The translations under genes and the position numbers were made by a program. From contig NW_026252089.1 in the NCBI RefSeq assembly GCF_025399195.1, positions 124,001 to 188,000 on the forward strand: 64,000 nt of DNA, read 5' to 3'. Of the stretch, positions 47,301 through 60,839 are shown piece after piece. The stretch comes from Umbelopsis ramanniana AG (taxonomy: Eukaryota; Mucoromycota; Umbelopsidomycetes; Umbelopsidales; Umbelopsidaceae). The number at the start of each line of letters is the position of its first letter. Positions within the stretch are counted from its first letter, which is position 1. The notes beneath the pieces are model-generated. The model saw nothing but the letters and a program-made list of their open reading frames with translations. It was not told where the DNA came from and ran no database searches.

Positions 47301-48857
47301 TGCTTGACGGATAACCACGTCAGCTCTGTCGCCGAAGAACTTTTGTCCAGAAGAAAGGTAGTAATTGAGATTAAGAACTATTTGGGTACGGAAACCAAGC
47401 TGAATGAGTACGCCGTGTCTTTGAAAGTGGTTGTTTTTGTTTGGGAGTTTTTTTGTGAAATAAAATAAAAGCCATCTTACTTCCATCGCCCAATACAGTG
47501 AGATTGACTGGGTTAGCAGCATTTGCTGTTGGGCCATTAGGCTGCAGGTCTCTCCAGTCGTAGACTAAGGCTCTTTTGGACTTATAATAATGGTGAAGAG
47601 TTCGAAAAGGAATACAATTGGAATCGCCTCTTTGTAAAGTTCCACCTGCAGATAAAGGTTTAAGTATTGAACATGGGGAGGGGAAATTAGGAAAGTGGTG
47701 TAGAGTGGCATTTACCATAGGGACCAGGAACAATGCAATTTCCCAAAGTGCCTCGACCGTACCCTAGACCGGCATCATATTTTACACAAGCATTTGTCAC
47801 GTCGGTATCAAACAGGGCCGTGAGATCCATGTTCTTGTAGTCAGAAGACATGGATATATTTTGGGTATTGAGAAAGGCTTGCATGATAGGGAAGGGATAG
47901 ATGCGACCATGGACCACTACGTCTTCTCGATAGACGCGTTCACGGAGTTTGGTTGTCTGGTTGTAGAAAGAGTAGGAATCAGTCTCGAGATCGCTGCAAA
48001 TGGTGTACTTAAGACCAAATGTTAGGAATGCCATTGCACCACAGCAGAACAAGATTATGTAAACCAATGTGACCTATAAGGCATTGAGTCAGTGGTGTTG
48101 AAATGGGTGTCAGAAAGATAAATATTACCTTTTCTCGCCAGGCCTGTTGAACCATTTTGGTGTTCTTTTTTAGGCATATTCGCAAGCAACAGCCAGGGAA
48201 GCAGCACGTTGCTAGCCGAGAGAGAATAACCCACCAGCTGAATCGGGCGAAACTGAAACCCTTTCGTTTCTGCATCGTCTCTGCATGATCCATGGCTCCC
48301 AAAGGGATTCGGATGATGCCACTGTTGGATGTAATGGCTCCTCTATGTTTGTTTTCACGACCGGTCTGCGTGGCAGCGTTATTCAATTGATCCATGGTCA
48401 TTGAATGGGCCATGACCGACACCATGCCTGGTCGTGGACGATGGCGTTCAGGTCTAGTTAAAGACCGTTGCCTTGAAACCGAGGTTCCGCTCTTGTCGTT
48501 GAGGAAGGTCGCTGGTTGTAAATTTCTGGATTCGGATGTAGGCATTTTGGTCGATTCATGCGGCGGCGGTGGATTACTTGGACGTTCTACAGGCGATTCT
48601 GATCTTGAACCATACAGTGCAGATGCTAGAAGCTGATCTGAACTGAAACAATTGGAAGAATACGAAGGATTCGATTCTCCACTTGAGTACATGGACGGAT
48701 ATTCCATAGGCTGAGGCTGAGAATTTCTCCTGATAACTGGCCGCCGCCGCTGGTGGCGATCTGTACCTTGCATAGATGCAGTTATTATCTGTCCACCTCT
48801 TTGTTCAGCCATAAACTCTGCGGCTGGACTTGTATGGGATGAGTGAGGTTGGTCCAT
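44397..48857 (-). CDS. Chitin synthase, class IV (Chs3 type)
   Basis: About ten exons encode roughly 1,250 residues. A long Ser/Pro-rich N-terminus (ATG 48857) leads to membrane-associated segments ([39 protein letters not shown]). An extracytoplasmic region ([16 protein letters not shown]) and another membrane helix follow. The GT2 catalytic core has [50 protein letters not shown] (EDR) and [19 protein letters not shown] (QRRRW), then C-terminal helices and [12 protein letters not shown]. No myosin head is present, which together with the N-terminal layout points to class IV rather than V or VII. The enzyme polymerises UDP-GlcNAc into chitin at the plasma membrane. The tail after FTWGATRR is about 220 residues of low complexity. 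Confidence 0.93.
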
Positions 48858-50647
48858 ACGAATTTACTGGTACATGGATTATTTTTGCAAAAGAAATAAA
48901 AGAACTCTTTAAATTGTACGAATACAAAATTGTAACTGAAGGTACGATGAAAGAAAGTAGAAAAAGGGAAACCAAAGAGTCCCAATTGTTATGTCTTGTG
49001 TTTTTTAAATAATTCAAGGACTACTTAAAGCTGAATGGACGTATCGGGTTTCATACCAAGCCTTCGTTCTCTTATTCGTAAGCTGAATGGGAGAAATTGA
49101 TGTTCGTTGCTAACAAATTGAGTATCAGATCTACATGATCTTCGCCTGCGTTTCACCATTGTGGAATTCCACTGGACACCGTTCCTGGCTTCCAAGCGCA
49201 TTCGGTTCCTTTAGGCTCTCAGAAGGTTCTTCCGTAATCGTCGTCACTACCTGGATGTCGAGGTTTATCCAACAAACCAATGTACCTTGCTAGGGATAGT
49301 GTAATATTTGTTTCACTGCACACACCCCTATTTCCCTAGCCCCAGCAAAGAAAAATAGCTTGTTGCGAATTTTTTTTTTCACCCATTAAGGAGGCAAAGC
49401 AGCTTTTACCATAACGGTCAAAAGCAAGTGACTCTTTTCATTGGTGATAGGAGGTCAGGCCATACAGTGGCAGTAGCAACAGCACCATGCAATTCGCCAG
49501 GGTGAGCCAATAATTACCTTCAATTAGCCAATTATTGGTTGCCCGCCTCATTTTTCTATATTTCATCATTAATTTGCAGCAGCATGGATGAGCTAGGGAT
49601 GAAAGTGGCAACTTTCGCGAACAAGCGATCGATAAAAGTCAGCCAAATAAAGGTGCCGGCATTAACATGAACCCTCGTGCAAACGAACGATCACGCCAAT
49701 GTCGATATCTTTGTGCAGCGTGCGGCGGCTAGAACAAAAATAAACCTGGCACAAAGGTTTTAGCAGGTTCACTCTTTCCAAAAGGAGGAGTCAATGTGTC
49801 GAAGCTAGGAAAGGACTGCCCAAATACATAAACACGGGGTCACATTTGAGTTAGGATTGATTGAGACAGCGGATGACGGAACTCTAGGGATGAACCAACC
49901 TCTTGTGTTTTCAAGCTGTTTGTCAATAGGGCTGAGGTCAATTTCGTTTTTCCGACTCAGATGTTGAACAGGCGCTTCAATCATAGCTCGTACCTTGTGT
50001 TGCAATTACATTTGTGGTTATAAGGAGACACGTTCTTTAAAAAAATTAATCCAATGAAAATATTTAGTGCGCTCTGCGGTATTTTGCAAGAGCTTGTACT
50101 GCTCTTTCATCTTAATCGCACCTCCTCACAGAGCGCCACTACCTCCTCAAAGTCGACAACCGTGCTCGTCCAATACACATGTCAATTTTGGAACTGTTGG
50201 CCTGGACATTCCGTGTCATTTGTTTCATACTGTCGGTTGCTGCCTTTGGCTGCTTTCTAGGCGGTATCATCGCTATCATCATTCTCCCTCACGTATAAAA
50301 CAAAAAGCTCCATCCGCCAAGAAACTCGTCATTCATTTTATCAAGAAACACACTTACTTTTTTCCCAAATTCGCATCATGATTGCAACACTCTTTTCATA
50401 TACACACGTTATTGTAAATATTTATTTCAAGAACATCGTTGCGCTATTAACGGCAATAGATTTATAGTTAAAACACATCTTTTTTTTTCCAAACAATTAC
50501 AAGTATTAAGTAGTGGGGTTTACATAGTCTAACATACTGTATATCCGCTTCCCAGCACTGGGGGGCCCTAACAATGCAAGGGGGGTAAAACTGAAGCATC
50601 CGGGTGCAGACGGTCCGATAGTAACAAAAGGAACAAGCTCTCGATGT
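48858..50647. other. Long upstream region of the chitin synthase gene
   Basis: About 1.8 kb between the chitin synthase start and the MFS stop. It contains an inverted pair of CCAAT boxes (49507-49538) and, on the plus strand, a TATAAAA (50294-50300) not linked to any known gene. No coding gene is supported. Confidence 0.45.
49507..49538. promoter_or_regulatory. Inverted CCAAT-box pair
   Basis: CCAATAATT (49507-49515) and AATTATTGG (49530-49538) are exact reverse complements with 14 bases between; a further CCAAT lies at the inner edge. CCAAT is the site of the HAP/NF-Y complex. The pair lies about 650 bp upstream of the chitin synthase ATG. Confidence 0.4.
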
Positions 50648-53526
50648 TTACATGGCGGCCTTCTTTTCAACATCACCATTATCTTTCTCATCTTCTAGAA
50701 CAAGCACCTTGTCGATCGTGTTGCGTAAATTGTACTGCTTTATGCCCAAGCTGGCGATGAACGCCATACCAGCGTACACGATCCAACTCCGGAAGATAAT
50801 TTGCAACGACTCGACATATGCATTAATCACAGCATGTTGAATGGTAGGCTCCAGCGTTCGGATGATACTGGGATTCGAGATAATGTCCGTCAAAAGCTGG
50901 TCAGTGTACAGCGAGCCTAAAGCAACGGGTAGTCGGCTATACAGAGAATTATTCAGCAACGATCCGCAGATAGCCACTCCCATAACACCACCGACTGAGC
51001 GCCAAAAGTTGCGTACAGAAAGCTATAGAACGGAAATGATCAGCAAATAGGTAGCAATGCTGTGCTGTATAAAAAATTTAAGCAGAGGCTGAGAAATCTT
51101 ACCACCACAGCGGCATCTTTAGGTTCCACAGCGCTTTGCACAGCAATCAAACTATTTTGCATGGTACCTGAAGTCATTTGTCAGTACTGCGTCAGCCATT
51201 CAAAAAGTTGGTCAGGTTCTTACATCCTGTAGCCATTCCAATCATCAATAGCAATCCAACTTGCTTGACCTGAGTGGAGTGTTCATCCAAAGTTGCAATC
51301 AAAACTGGCGGGCGGGCGTGCAAAGCGTTAGTCCGCGATGATCGAAAATATCCCATCACTTGTCGGTGATATCGGAAAGCCAATCTCTTTCATGTTTAGG
51401 TTTATCTCACCTGCAGCGACGGTCATAATAAAGTATCCAGCCATTAGAATATATCGGTAATTCCCAGTCTTCGATGTCAGCAACCCAGAGAGCCATGAGA
51501 GAATCACTTGCGCTAAAAGAAGAGGCATCATGCGAAGACCACTTCCAGTGGCAGTCGCGCCATTGACAACCTAAATATGAGAAGATATCAGCTTTTCTGG
51601 AGTGCTTAAAATACATGTCATGCACAGCAGCTGTGCAATTCAATTACCTGGAGGTAGATAGGTAAGTAGTAAATTTCACCAAAGTATAGCAGTCCAGTGA
51701 AGAAGATGGAGATGTAGACAGACACGACGGTTCGAATTTTGAAGACGTGACCTGGAATGACAGGGAACTTTGCAATTTTGCCTTCAACAAAGATAAAGCT
51801 TAGGCCAAGTACGCCACCGACAGTGAAGAGGATAATGATGATAGGTGAATTCCATGGCATTTCAGAACCTCCACGATCCAACGGGAACTGACGCGAAGGA
51901 ACAGTCGTATTAGTGTATGTCTACCTCTAATCAGGTAGTCAATGTTGACACTTACCAAGAGGCACACAATACATGAAACGAGGAGGATGACCCCTAGGTA
52001 ATCGATTTGTTTGAGTTTGCGTACAATGGATACTTTTGGGGACTTTAGGGGTAGCAAAAAGAAGATAGCAATAATGGTAATGATCTCGATAGGGACATTG
52101 ATATAGAAAGCAAGTCTAAAAGAAAAGTAATGGAAGACAATGGTTTAGTATGGGTGGATGAAGAAGACTGTCAACTACTTCTCTCACCTCCAAGTTGAGT
52201 GGTCGACAAAGAAACCACCTATGAGGGGACCTAGGACTGATACAAAGCGTAGAGGGTTAGATGATAGAATTGACACGTTTGAGAAAGGCCATGGGGTAAC
52301 ATACTTGTGGCTAACGCGTAGACAATGCCTGTGATAGCGTGGTACTTGGCACGTTGTCGTAATGCCACAATATCTGAACAGCGACGCGGGGGTTAAAGGC
52401 GGTAAGTAAGTGTTTTTTGCCTTGGTACCGACGTGGTACAAGCAAATAAAAGAATTCGTACCGGATATAATAATTGAACACATTGATTGGATGCCTCCTC
52501 CACCCTATTGTTAGAATGCATTAATTACGACTTTGTCATGTTTAAATTTCACGCTACTTCTCATACCACCACTTACGATGCCAGAAAAGGCGCGACAGAT
52601 GATGAGCATGGTCATATTCGTGGATGCACCACATAAAGTGGACCCAATGAGAAACGATGTGAGTGCAAATAGCAGCATTGGCTTTCTGCCAAAGATATCA
52701 GATAGTCGTCCATAGAGTGGCTGGAAAGCTGTTTAGAGGAAATTTAGTGCTGTATCATATATATTTTATCTGCATTCCGCCGGCAAAATTTCCTTACCGG
52801 TACTCGTCAAAAGATAAGATGACCCAACCCAAGATATCTGGTAAAGGGACTCGAACTCTGTGAATGAAACAGCGAGTTAATATACGATTGGGTGGTATAG
52901 TTATATTGCTCTAATGCGCTCGCTCGGTAGACGTCTGGTGGCAGCTAGGCTAAATTGAACAAAAAACAACCAGGAACTTACCAGATGCAATCTTGGGTAA
53001 TGCGGTAGAGACACTATAATGACATAGGTGGAGGAACAGTTTAGTGGAGAATGCATTATACACATTAAAACCTAGTCCGTGCTCTTACATTGTTTGGTCA
53101 AGTGCCGAAAGAAAAATGGCCATTGACAATCTGGTAGTAAATGTGATCATAGTAAGTAGACTGAGGTGTTGAAGATGGGCATAGGCGCAAATATAATTAC
53201 CCTGTGTAGACAATGATAAATTGCTTAAGCGGAAGACCTCGGCCATGGTCATTATACGGTTCATCGGTAGGTTGTGAATCTTGATATAATTCGGATTTAT
53301 TTGGTTGCACTACGACGGTTGCTTCGATACATTGTTCGCCATCTTTTGGACCTTCCACTTCATCACCTATAGTCGTTAAACTTTCATTGTCGGGTTCTTT
53401 TGCTGTTACATATGTGTCTACTGACATTCGAGTGTTGTTGAAATAGTCTGATGGTGAACCATGGTAGATGTATTCAAGGTGCTCCTCCTCTTCCAAATGC
53501 TTTGGCGTCGCTCTGTGTTCGTCCAT
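50648..53526 (-). CDS. MFS drug:H+ antiporter-type transporter (DHA2, 14-TM)
   Basis: About ten exons encode an integral membrane protein of roughly 650 residues. A hydrophilic acidic N-terminus of about 100 residues (ATG 53526) precedes LSMAIFLSALDQTIVSTALP, a typical DHA2 first helix with the D-Q-T-I motif. Motif A reads PLYGRLSDIFGRKPMLL. Motif C follows in the helix ending VLGPLIGGFF, then WRLAFYINVPIEI, the conserved W-R-x-x-F-x-I-N-x-P. The C-terminal cytosolic tail is charged (KDNGDVEKKAAM). Such proteins export toxic compounds, basic amino acids or siderophores across plasma or vacuolar membranes. The substrate is unknown. Several short exons here were joined by conservation and may be off by a few codons. 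Confidence 0.88.
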
Positions 53527-54448
53527 GAGATAAAAAAAAAGTATGGGCTGAAGACAGTGAAGAGTGTAAACAGAAGAGAACGAAGTGATTTGTAAATGAA
53601 GAGAGCGAAGATTGATTATAATGAATCTTTCTTCCTAGATTTAATATTGAGAAATACAAATTAGAGTCTCCACCGTTTCGACAAGTCAAGTCAGGGGGGC
53701 TTTTTTTCCTCTACGGTGATCTATGGTGAAGTAAATGAAAAAAAAAAAGAAAAGAAACTTGCTATTTTCTTTGGCTTCTGCAATTTCACGTACGTAATAG
53801 CAAATTGGAATTACTATCATTTGTCAATCTCCTAATGCGTATGCTTGGTGGAATTCGCTGCCAATTTGCTTCGGTAAAGCATTTACACTTCCGTCATGGA
53901 AGTAGTACTACATTTCGACGGAGGAAGAGGTGTTGGACGGCGATACTTGCAAACAGGCAAGAGGTAATTTGTGGCCAATGTATGTGATAATAAGTGATAG
54001 CCGTTCCCTCTTGTTTGCACAGTAAGCAATGATACAGAGGATCGATGGCAGTTGCCTTGGGGTGGTGGGGGGGGGACATCGAAGTTGTTGGCAGCAGTAG
54101 TAATATCGTGGTTTCATTCAAAGTATAAATGAAATCTGTCAACCCGAATGATTGCAAGTTGCAGTTTGAACTGCAATGTCTAACATCCAGAGCTAGTCCC
54201 TACTCTCTGACACACTTCCATCCAAGATATTGACCGGTATCTCTCCTAAACCATAGCTACGACTTGTTTTTCAATATCTCCGGAAATATACGACAGAAAG
54301 TTACGTAAAAGAAGGTGTCCGAGATTGTGCATCGATCAAAGTAAACGTTTGGCTGCCACGATAATTTTTATTTGATAGCAGGATGTTTTACCTATTCTAG
54401 GCATTTTAAAATCGGCCAAAGAAAGATGTATAATATAGCGGTCGACAT
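53527..54448. other. Spacer between MFS start and Trm3-like stop
   Basis: About 920 bp holding the MFS promoter and the Trm3-like 3' UTR. It includes a G-rich run (about 54060-54074). No gene is recognised. Confidence 0.5.
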
Positions 54449-57400
54449 TTATCCAGTTAATTGTCTCTTGGTATATTCATAGATACAGATGGATGCGCTA
54501 ACGTGGACATTCAAGGATCGAGTGATTCCAAATTGCGGGATCTCAATGGTGTGATCCAGCATCTGTAGGAGATGAGCTGGGATGCCTTCTTTTTCTTTAC
54601 CTAGATGCACAAGGGTGAGTTGAATTGCATTGATTAAAGCTCTGGTCATGATTTCTTTCAACTTACCCAATAGCAAAACGCATTTTCTTGGGAAGTCGAA
54701 TTCTTGTAATGGAGTACTGGTGGTGGTCTGCTCCAATCCGCACAGCAGATAGCCTTCCGCCTTCTTCTCAGTCAAGAATGCGGCTACATCAGGTTCCGTG
54801 ACCTCTTTCATGGGCATCCATTTCTAAAAGTATATAAGGTTTAGCGGATATTTTCAAGGAAACGGGTAAATGTTAATGGGGATGCTATACCTCGGATGAT
54901 ACACTGATACCGAGGAAATTCTGATCGTCCTTAATCTAATCGAGATGATGGGTTAGATTATTTGATAGCGGTAACAGCAATTTCTTCTTGTCATTCGCAT
55001 ACTAACCTTCAGATTATGGACTGTGAGCAGACCAGCATTGAAAATTTCGCACGTACGGCACAAGCCAGCAAGGTTGGGCAGACGGTCAATTAAACTAGCA
55101 ACCACAATCAGATCGTTTCGTCGGCGCTGAGGTAGAGGTCAGGTTAGTGTAGATTCCACATGGGCCTTTCCGCCTATGTTATGCTTACATTATGCCGAAC
55201 CAGATTTTTGGTCAAATCAATGTCGCTTTCTAGCATCATTTCCCAAGGCATGATCTTCTTTTGGAACGATGCATCGTCTTTGTTTTCCACAGGAGCAGGG
55301 TCATTTGCTAGCAACTCTTCTAAACTTCCAGCAGAGGCTTTTATAGCAGTTCTTTCGAGGTTGATCAACGGGAACAGGTCGGCTACTTGGGGATCCACCT
55401 TAAGGAAGGCTCGCTGTATGAACCAGGTTAGTTTTCTTCACATCTACATGCCAGCCACATATTGACCACATCACTACTAACCATGCCGATGCGTTCACTA
55501 TCAGATACATTAAAGATGGTAGGAACTTGTCGGAAGATAAAATCTAGGTTGAAGTCCTTTTCTGCATCGAATTCTCTAAAGTAGTAGGACTCTTCAAGTT
55601 TTTCTCGGAAGCGAACAGCATCTGCATTTGACTCCAAAAAGTCATGAAGAGTTTCAAGCGTACGTTGATTAGCATCCAGAATAGATTCGCACGTGCTAGT
55701 GAAGGGTGGGGATGCATCAGATATCTGCAATTTGCAACAGCTAAAATGATTTCGAATCTCTTTCAAAACATACCTGTCAGAAGCTTTGTTGCTTTTATAT
55801 CGTAGCCAAATTCGTCGGAGAGCGCATTGAGCTATAAGGCGAATAGTATGGTGGTTACTGGTAAGCCAGGGGAGCAGGTATGCCAATGTCTACATCCGTT
55901 ATATTAGTAATGGCCAAAAGTAACTTTGAAGCATCACGCAGGCAGATATGCGCTTACCTTGTCTATATAAGCAGGGAGTTCCTGAGACGAAATGCCTTGT
56001 CCAACAAACATGGTAACAGTGATTAACGATATCATGACATGTGCCTTGGGGTTGGCATTCTGTAGCTCTGCATAAATGAATGAAAAGTGGGATGGGAACT
56101 TTGAGAGCATGCGCACCATCGCCCACTAGCCAAAAATAATGTTAGCGTCTGCCTTATGACATGCTATTCATCAGTACTGAGTAAGTTACCTCTAAGTAGC
56201 TTCTGATGGACACCATGGTTTCCTTCTTGAGACTCTCAAAGAACAGCTTTATATATTTCTCGACGTTGTTCTCGTTTATAAACTTCAGCAGTAGCATGAT
56301 GGCGCACACCATTCGCAGCTTGTAAGAATGAAGACAGATTAGCTGCGATCTATTTTGCGTGAATCGAACAACGAACTACATCGCTTTCTTACCTTGCATC
56401 GATGTTCAATCTGGTTGACATACACAAACAAATGTGTGTACTTTTCGGATGATATGAAGGTAAGCAGTTCAACCAACACACCCTCAGCGAATTGGCAATG
56501 GGACTCGTCAGTGTCCTTTAGCTTCATCAATAAGATGTTCATTTGTACCCGTACAACATAGTCATTGAAACTGAAGCTCAGTTCAGCAGTCCTATGCAAC
56601 GAATGCTGAATGAGCAACGTATGGAAGTGAAATAGTGCATTCGCTTAATTCAGACTTACCCTTCTGTTTCGTTTATTTCTTCCAGCGCAGTTGACTTGAG
56701 CAAAAGTGCTCCATCCATTTTCTGATCGTCACGGTAACGGATAGGTCCATACATTAGGAGTTGTATGAACTCGGATTTGTATTGCTGAAGGCTAGCCATG
56801 CTTGTATCCGACATCTTTGACCAATACCGATAGTAATTGGACGCCATTTGGGTAACGATGTATGGTCTTAAGTCACCCCAATCAAATATCTTGTGAAATG
56901 CCTAGAATGTCATAACGTTAATTAATGAACTGCATAAGTTTCTGATAACCTTTGGACAATCTGACTAACTTTTTTGATCGGCCCATCATCTTCGTTGAGC
57001 TCGGGCTTTGCCAACAGTTCTTCTTGAAATATCATATCTATGACAGCAGCCGTGATTTTAGGGAAAGTGTTACTCTGACTAGAGCTTGCGTTGATCATCT
57101 CTAGTGCATGGTCAACACATGGTTGGATCTAAAGCAAAATGTCAATGAGTGCGTTGAAACAGCTGCGGAATGCATCGTCTACGAGATATTTACCATTTCC
57201 AACGACTTTTCGAACGGAAGAGCGACGAGAAGTTGAATGCACTTCATGATCGGTATGACGCAGCTTTCTGACGCCACTTCCAGCTCGTCTACAGCATGGT
57301 CATAAAGGTCTTGTGCATCTATTGCCTCGAGAGCCGCTTGGTCATCCTAACAATTTGAGAGTCAGGCCATCTTGTTTCATTCTGCCTTACTGTAGTAGTG

Positions 57401-60400
57401 AAGCATACTTACCATTTGCAAATACTCCATCATAGCTGTGATACAGTTCCATTTCCTTGAAATGAATACGTCAACCAACGAGCCCCAAGTCTTGCCGAAC
57501 GATTGGAAATCTGGCGTGCGCTTGAGTCTGGAGGATGCAGCAGTGGCAGCAAGTTCAGTGACATCCGTAAAGAGACCTTGTAGTTTGAACTCTTTTGCGA
57601 TGGTAAACGACATTCCCGCCATAAGCAGATAGTTCATTTTGGATGTCTCTTTATCAAACGTTTTTTCTAATGGTGCAATAGAAAATGTGGTCAATATTTG
57701 GGAAAGCTTGGAGGAGTGACATGTTGGGAGACTTACCGCTACTATTCTTGATCTTTGTTTTGCTGCTTTGCACATACTTTACAAGCAGGTCAGATCGGAA
57801 CGTGGTAGTCAAGATATCGCTCTTAAGGAGATACTCCGTGAACTTGGCATAGAAAGGGCCGTATGTTTGAGCTGCTGTGTGTTGGTTACCTGATATTTGG
57901 TGCGCTTATGGCAATCTTAATGGTGAATTAACATTATTGACTTACCGACAACAGCATCAACATCGCCCTCGAGATACAGCAATTCCATCTTTTGAATTAA
58001 TTTGACACACACTTCAGATGTGAGGCCAATGTAACCTAGAGTGTATCCCATGAAAACGTTAGTGCTGCCTACCGTCTGTTATTAAGAAACACAATGGGTA
58101 CATACCTGCACCGTCTCCACCATGTAATGCATCATAATCAGACCAACTTGTCAACAGGAGTACAACAACTTTTGCTAGGCAGTTGTTATCACAGTCTTCT
58201 TGTCTGTAGCCATAATGAAAGCGTCAGAAGAAATTCCTTCAATCAAACGGTTGGTGTGAGAAAGAATGAAAACACATACTGGACAAGCTCTTGTAATCTC
58301 TCAATCAGCGGCGCAAATTGGCCGCTTGATTCCGGACTGAACATCGCAACTCGGGAAATGATATTTGCTTCATTTTGAATACTCTCCAAAGAGTCTGATT
58401 CAGAAATTGGCTCATCTACAAAATCTTTGGTCTTTTTTGCCAGCTGAGCTACAGCCTTATCCTGTGAGAGAGGGATGAATGAGTGACCTAAAGACAGCAA
58501 AAATGAACGTCCAACATTTGGCAGAAAAGCTCACATTATGTTCTGTTTCGTATTGCTCGATCCATGATTTCATAAAGGTGAACTCTGTAGAATCTACTAC
58601 CATCGGATATCGATTTACAAGCGAGTTGATGGTCCTAAAGGTGATATAAAGACCGGGGTTAATGCATCGCCAGCTACTGAATTGTCGACCCACAAACACC
58701 TACTTTGCCAAGTCCACAAATGCGAGCGCTGAAACATTCGATAGCTGGAATACAGCCTGCATACATAGCCGTCGCATCCATACTTTTGCGTTCTGTTTCC
58801 TGATGGTTTCATTGATTTAATACTTGGATAACTTCATGGCAATATCATGATACCTTCGCTGGTACACTACCAACGCACTTACTGAAAGTTCATATTTTTA
58901 TCAATCAACACTCTGACAGACTTGAGTTCCTCGGGACCAAACGCCTTGCAAGGTGCGACATCCGTCAACGCCTCGGTGACGTACATCATTGCAACAAAGC
59001 TTGTCATGACAAAGGCTACATGATGTATGAGTTGTTGTATCAAGGTAACCTATTGATACGCGAATCATGAGTACATCAGCGGATGGATAATCCTCATTAT
59101 CATCGAGGGGGAGCAAAGCACTTACCTTTTCTTCGGCGTCCTCTACCGCTTCTATTAATTTACGGATGAAACCACGAAGCATTTCCCCAGTAGGGCTGAC
59201 CATGGCACCAAGAGTCGAGACAGTGTACAGACTAGTTGCATCGATAGCAGCGAAGAAAACGCCAAATAAAAAGTCGTATTGTCTGGCTACGGCGAGCAAT
59301 GACTGCTTGGTTTCGAATCCAAAGACATATTCCAGGATTCTCTTACGAACAGACATAGCTTCGTTTTGAAATCCTCGATAAAGTAAAAGCGTCCACCACG
59401 ACGGATCTATAGCAGGATCTGAGCTGAAAAGCAATAGCTCGAATCGTGGTAGGATAGGATCCACCAAGTGAAGAACGTTCTCGTGCATGATATCGTACAG
59501 CAAGAAAAAGTCTTCATACAAGTTTTGATAAGCTTGAGACTTGTCGTCCTCCCATTTGAAATAATGGGTCCATTCAATATTATTAGGTGTAGTGATTTTG
59601 GTGGTGAGGTCTATGACTCGCTTGAAAATGTAAACGCCGTATTTTCGTGCAGTAGAGTCTTTGCTCTTCAGGCCAGCCTGAATAAGCTGCCAGAATTGGT
59701 CTTTCAATCGAAGGTCTAACATGGGTAGACCGGTATCGTCGTCAAGTTCAAAGTAAGAATCGAAAAATCTGGCCGTCAATCCATAGACTTCCGAACGCAG
59801 CAAATTTGTTGCAGGTAAAAAAAAGATCCCGCATGTTCTCTCCCACAACATCTACTCATACTACATGTAAGCTGCATAACCCTTTGGCTTTGATGTTTCG
59901 AATAAAAAAAAAAGCAGCTAAATACCTGACAAATCTTCGCCTTTTTGCTGGCATTTTCTTGTCGATAATACAAACTGGATATGACATCGTTCACGGCTTT
60001 TGTTCGCAAGGTAGCGTCGGTACATGAGATCAGAGAGATAGCAACCAAGCCAATGACGTCTATCCATACATTGTCGTTTTGTACATAATGTAGAACTTGG
60101 TTAAGCGTATCCAAACAACATTCCAGATCCAGTTGATCGGGGAGTGAGTCGCGCGTGGCTTGCGCCTTGATAGCTTTCCATTCAGCTATATCACCTAATT
60201 GTGCGTCAATGAAGTCAACTGGATCGAGCTCCACAAGGTCCACCTCGGTTTGCATAGCTGTGACTAGTTCACATAAAAGTAATTGGAGGAGATCAATTGA
60301 AAAGTCAGTTTCATCTTTATCGAGAGCCGAGGCGATGCGTTCGGCTAGTGTTGAGACAATTAAGGCGATGCTTTCAGTAGATATCATGGAATCTACTTGA

Positions 60401-60621
60401 AAGCTCTCTAGTACGATGGGCTTGAGAGTTTCCTCGACCACTGACTTGTCTTCCACAGCGGTGACGGTTGGTAGTAGTAACTTCAGAATTCCAAATCGTT
60501 CTGATTCCGAGTCGCACTTGTCATACTGAACTTTGAGCTGAGAATTGTACAACACTCTTTGTTCGTGGTCAACGGATGACAGTAATGAATACAGCGGGCC
60601 CGCCGTGAAATCTGCCGCCAT
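54449..60621 (-). CDS. TRM3: tRNA (guanosine-18-2'-O)-methyltransferase, Trm3/TARBP1 family
   Basis: Some twenty exons encode about 1,600 residues, the size of TARBP1. The ATG at 60621 (context ATCCATGGCG) opens [16 protein letters not shown]; a longer frame upstream would place other codons first but lacks this context. Most of the protein is helical-repeat-like, with conserved family segments such as [20 protein letters not shown] and [19 protein letters not shown]. The C-terminal SPOUT (SpoU) domain is clear: [40 protein letters not shown], then after a small intron [20 protein letters not shown], with [20 protein letters not shown] closing the knotted SAM site. The enzyme 2'-O-methylates G18 in the D-loop of tRNAs in the cytosol. 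All three SpoU motifs are intact. Confidence 0.93.
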
Positions 60622-60839
60622 GGATGACAGTGGATGAAGGGTCTGTCTGTGGAAGAAAAAGGAAATACCCAAAAAAAAAAAGACAAGTCGTGAAATGAAA
60701 ATTCGCGTGCCAAAATGTCACGAACGGATGGTCAATTTTGTTTTGTGTTTAATACATTTTTCAGTGTCCTTTGCAGAGAGGCTCCTTTATTGTAATGAGC
60801 AATGATAAATTACAAATGAAATATATGGTACGTGTTATT

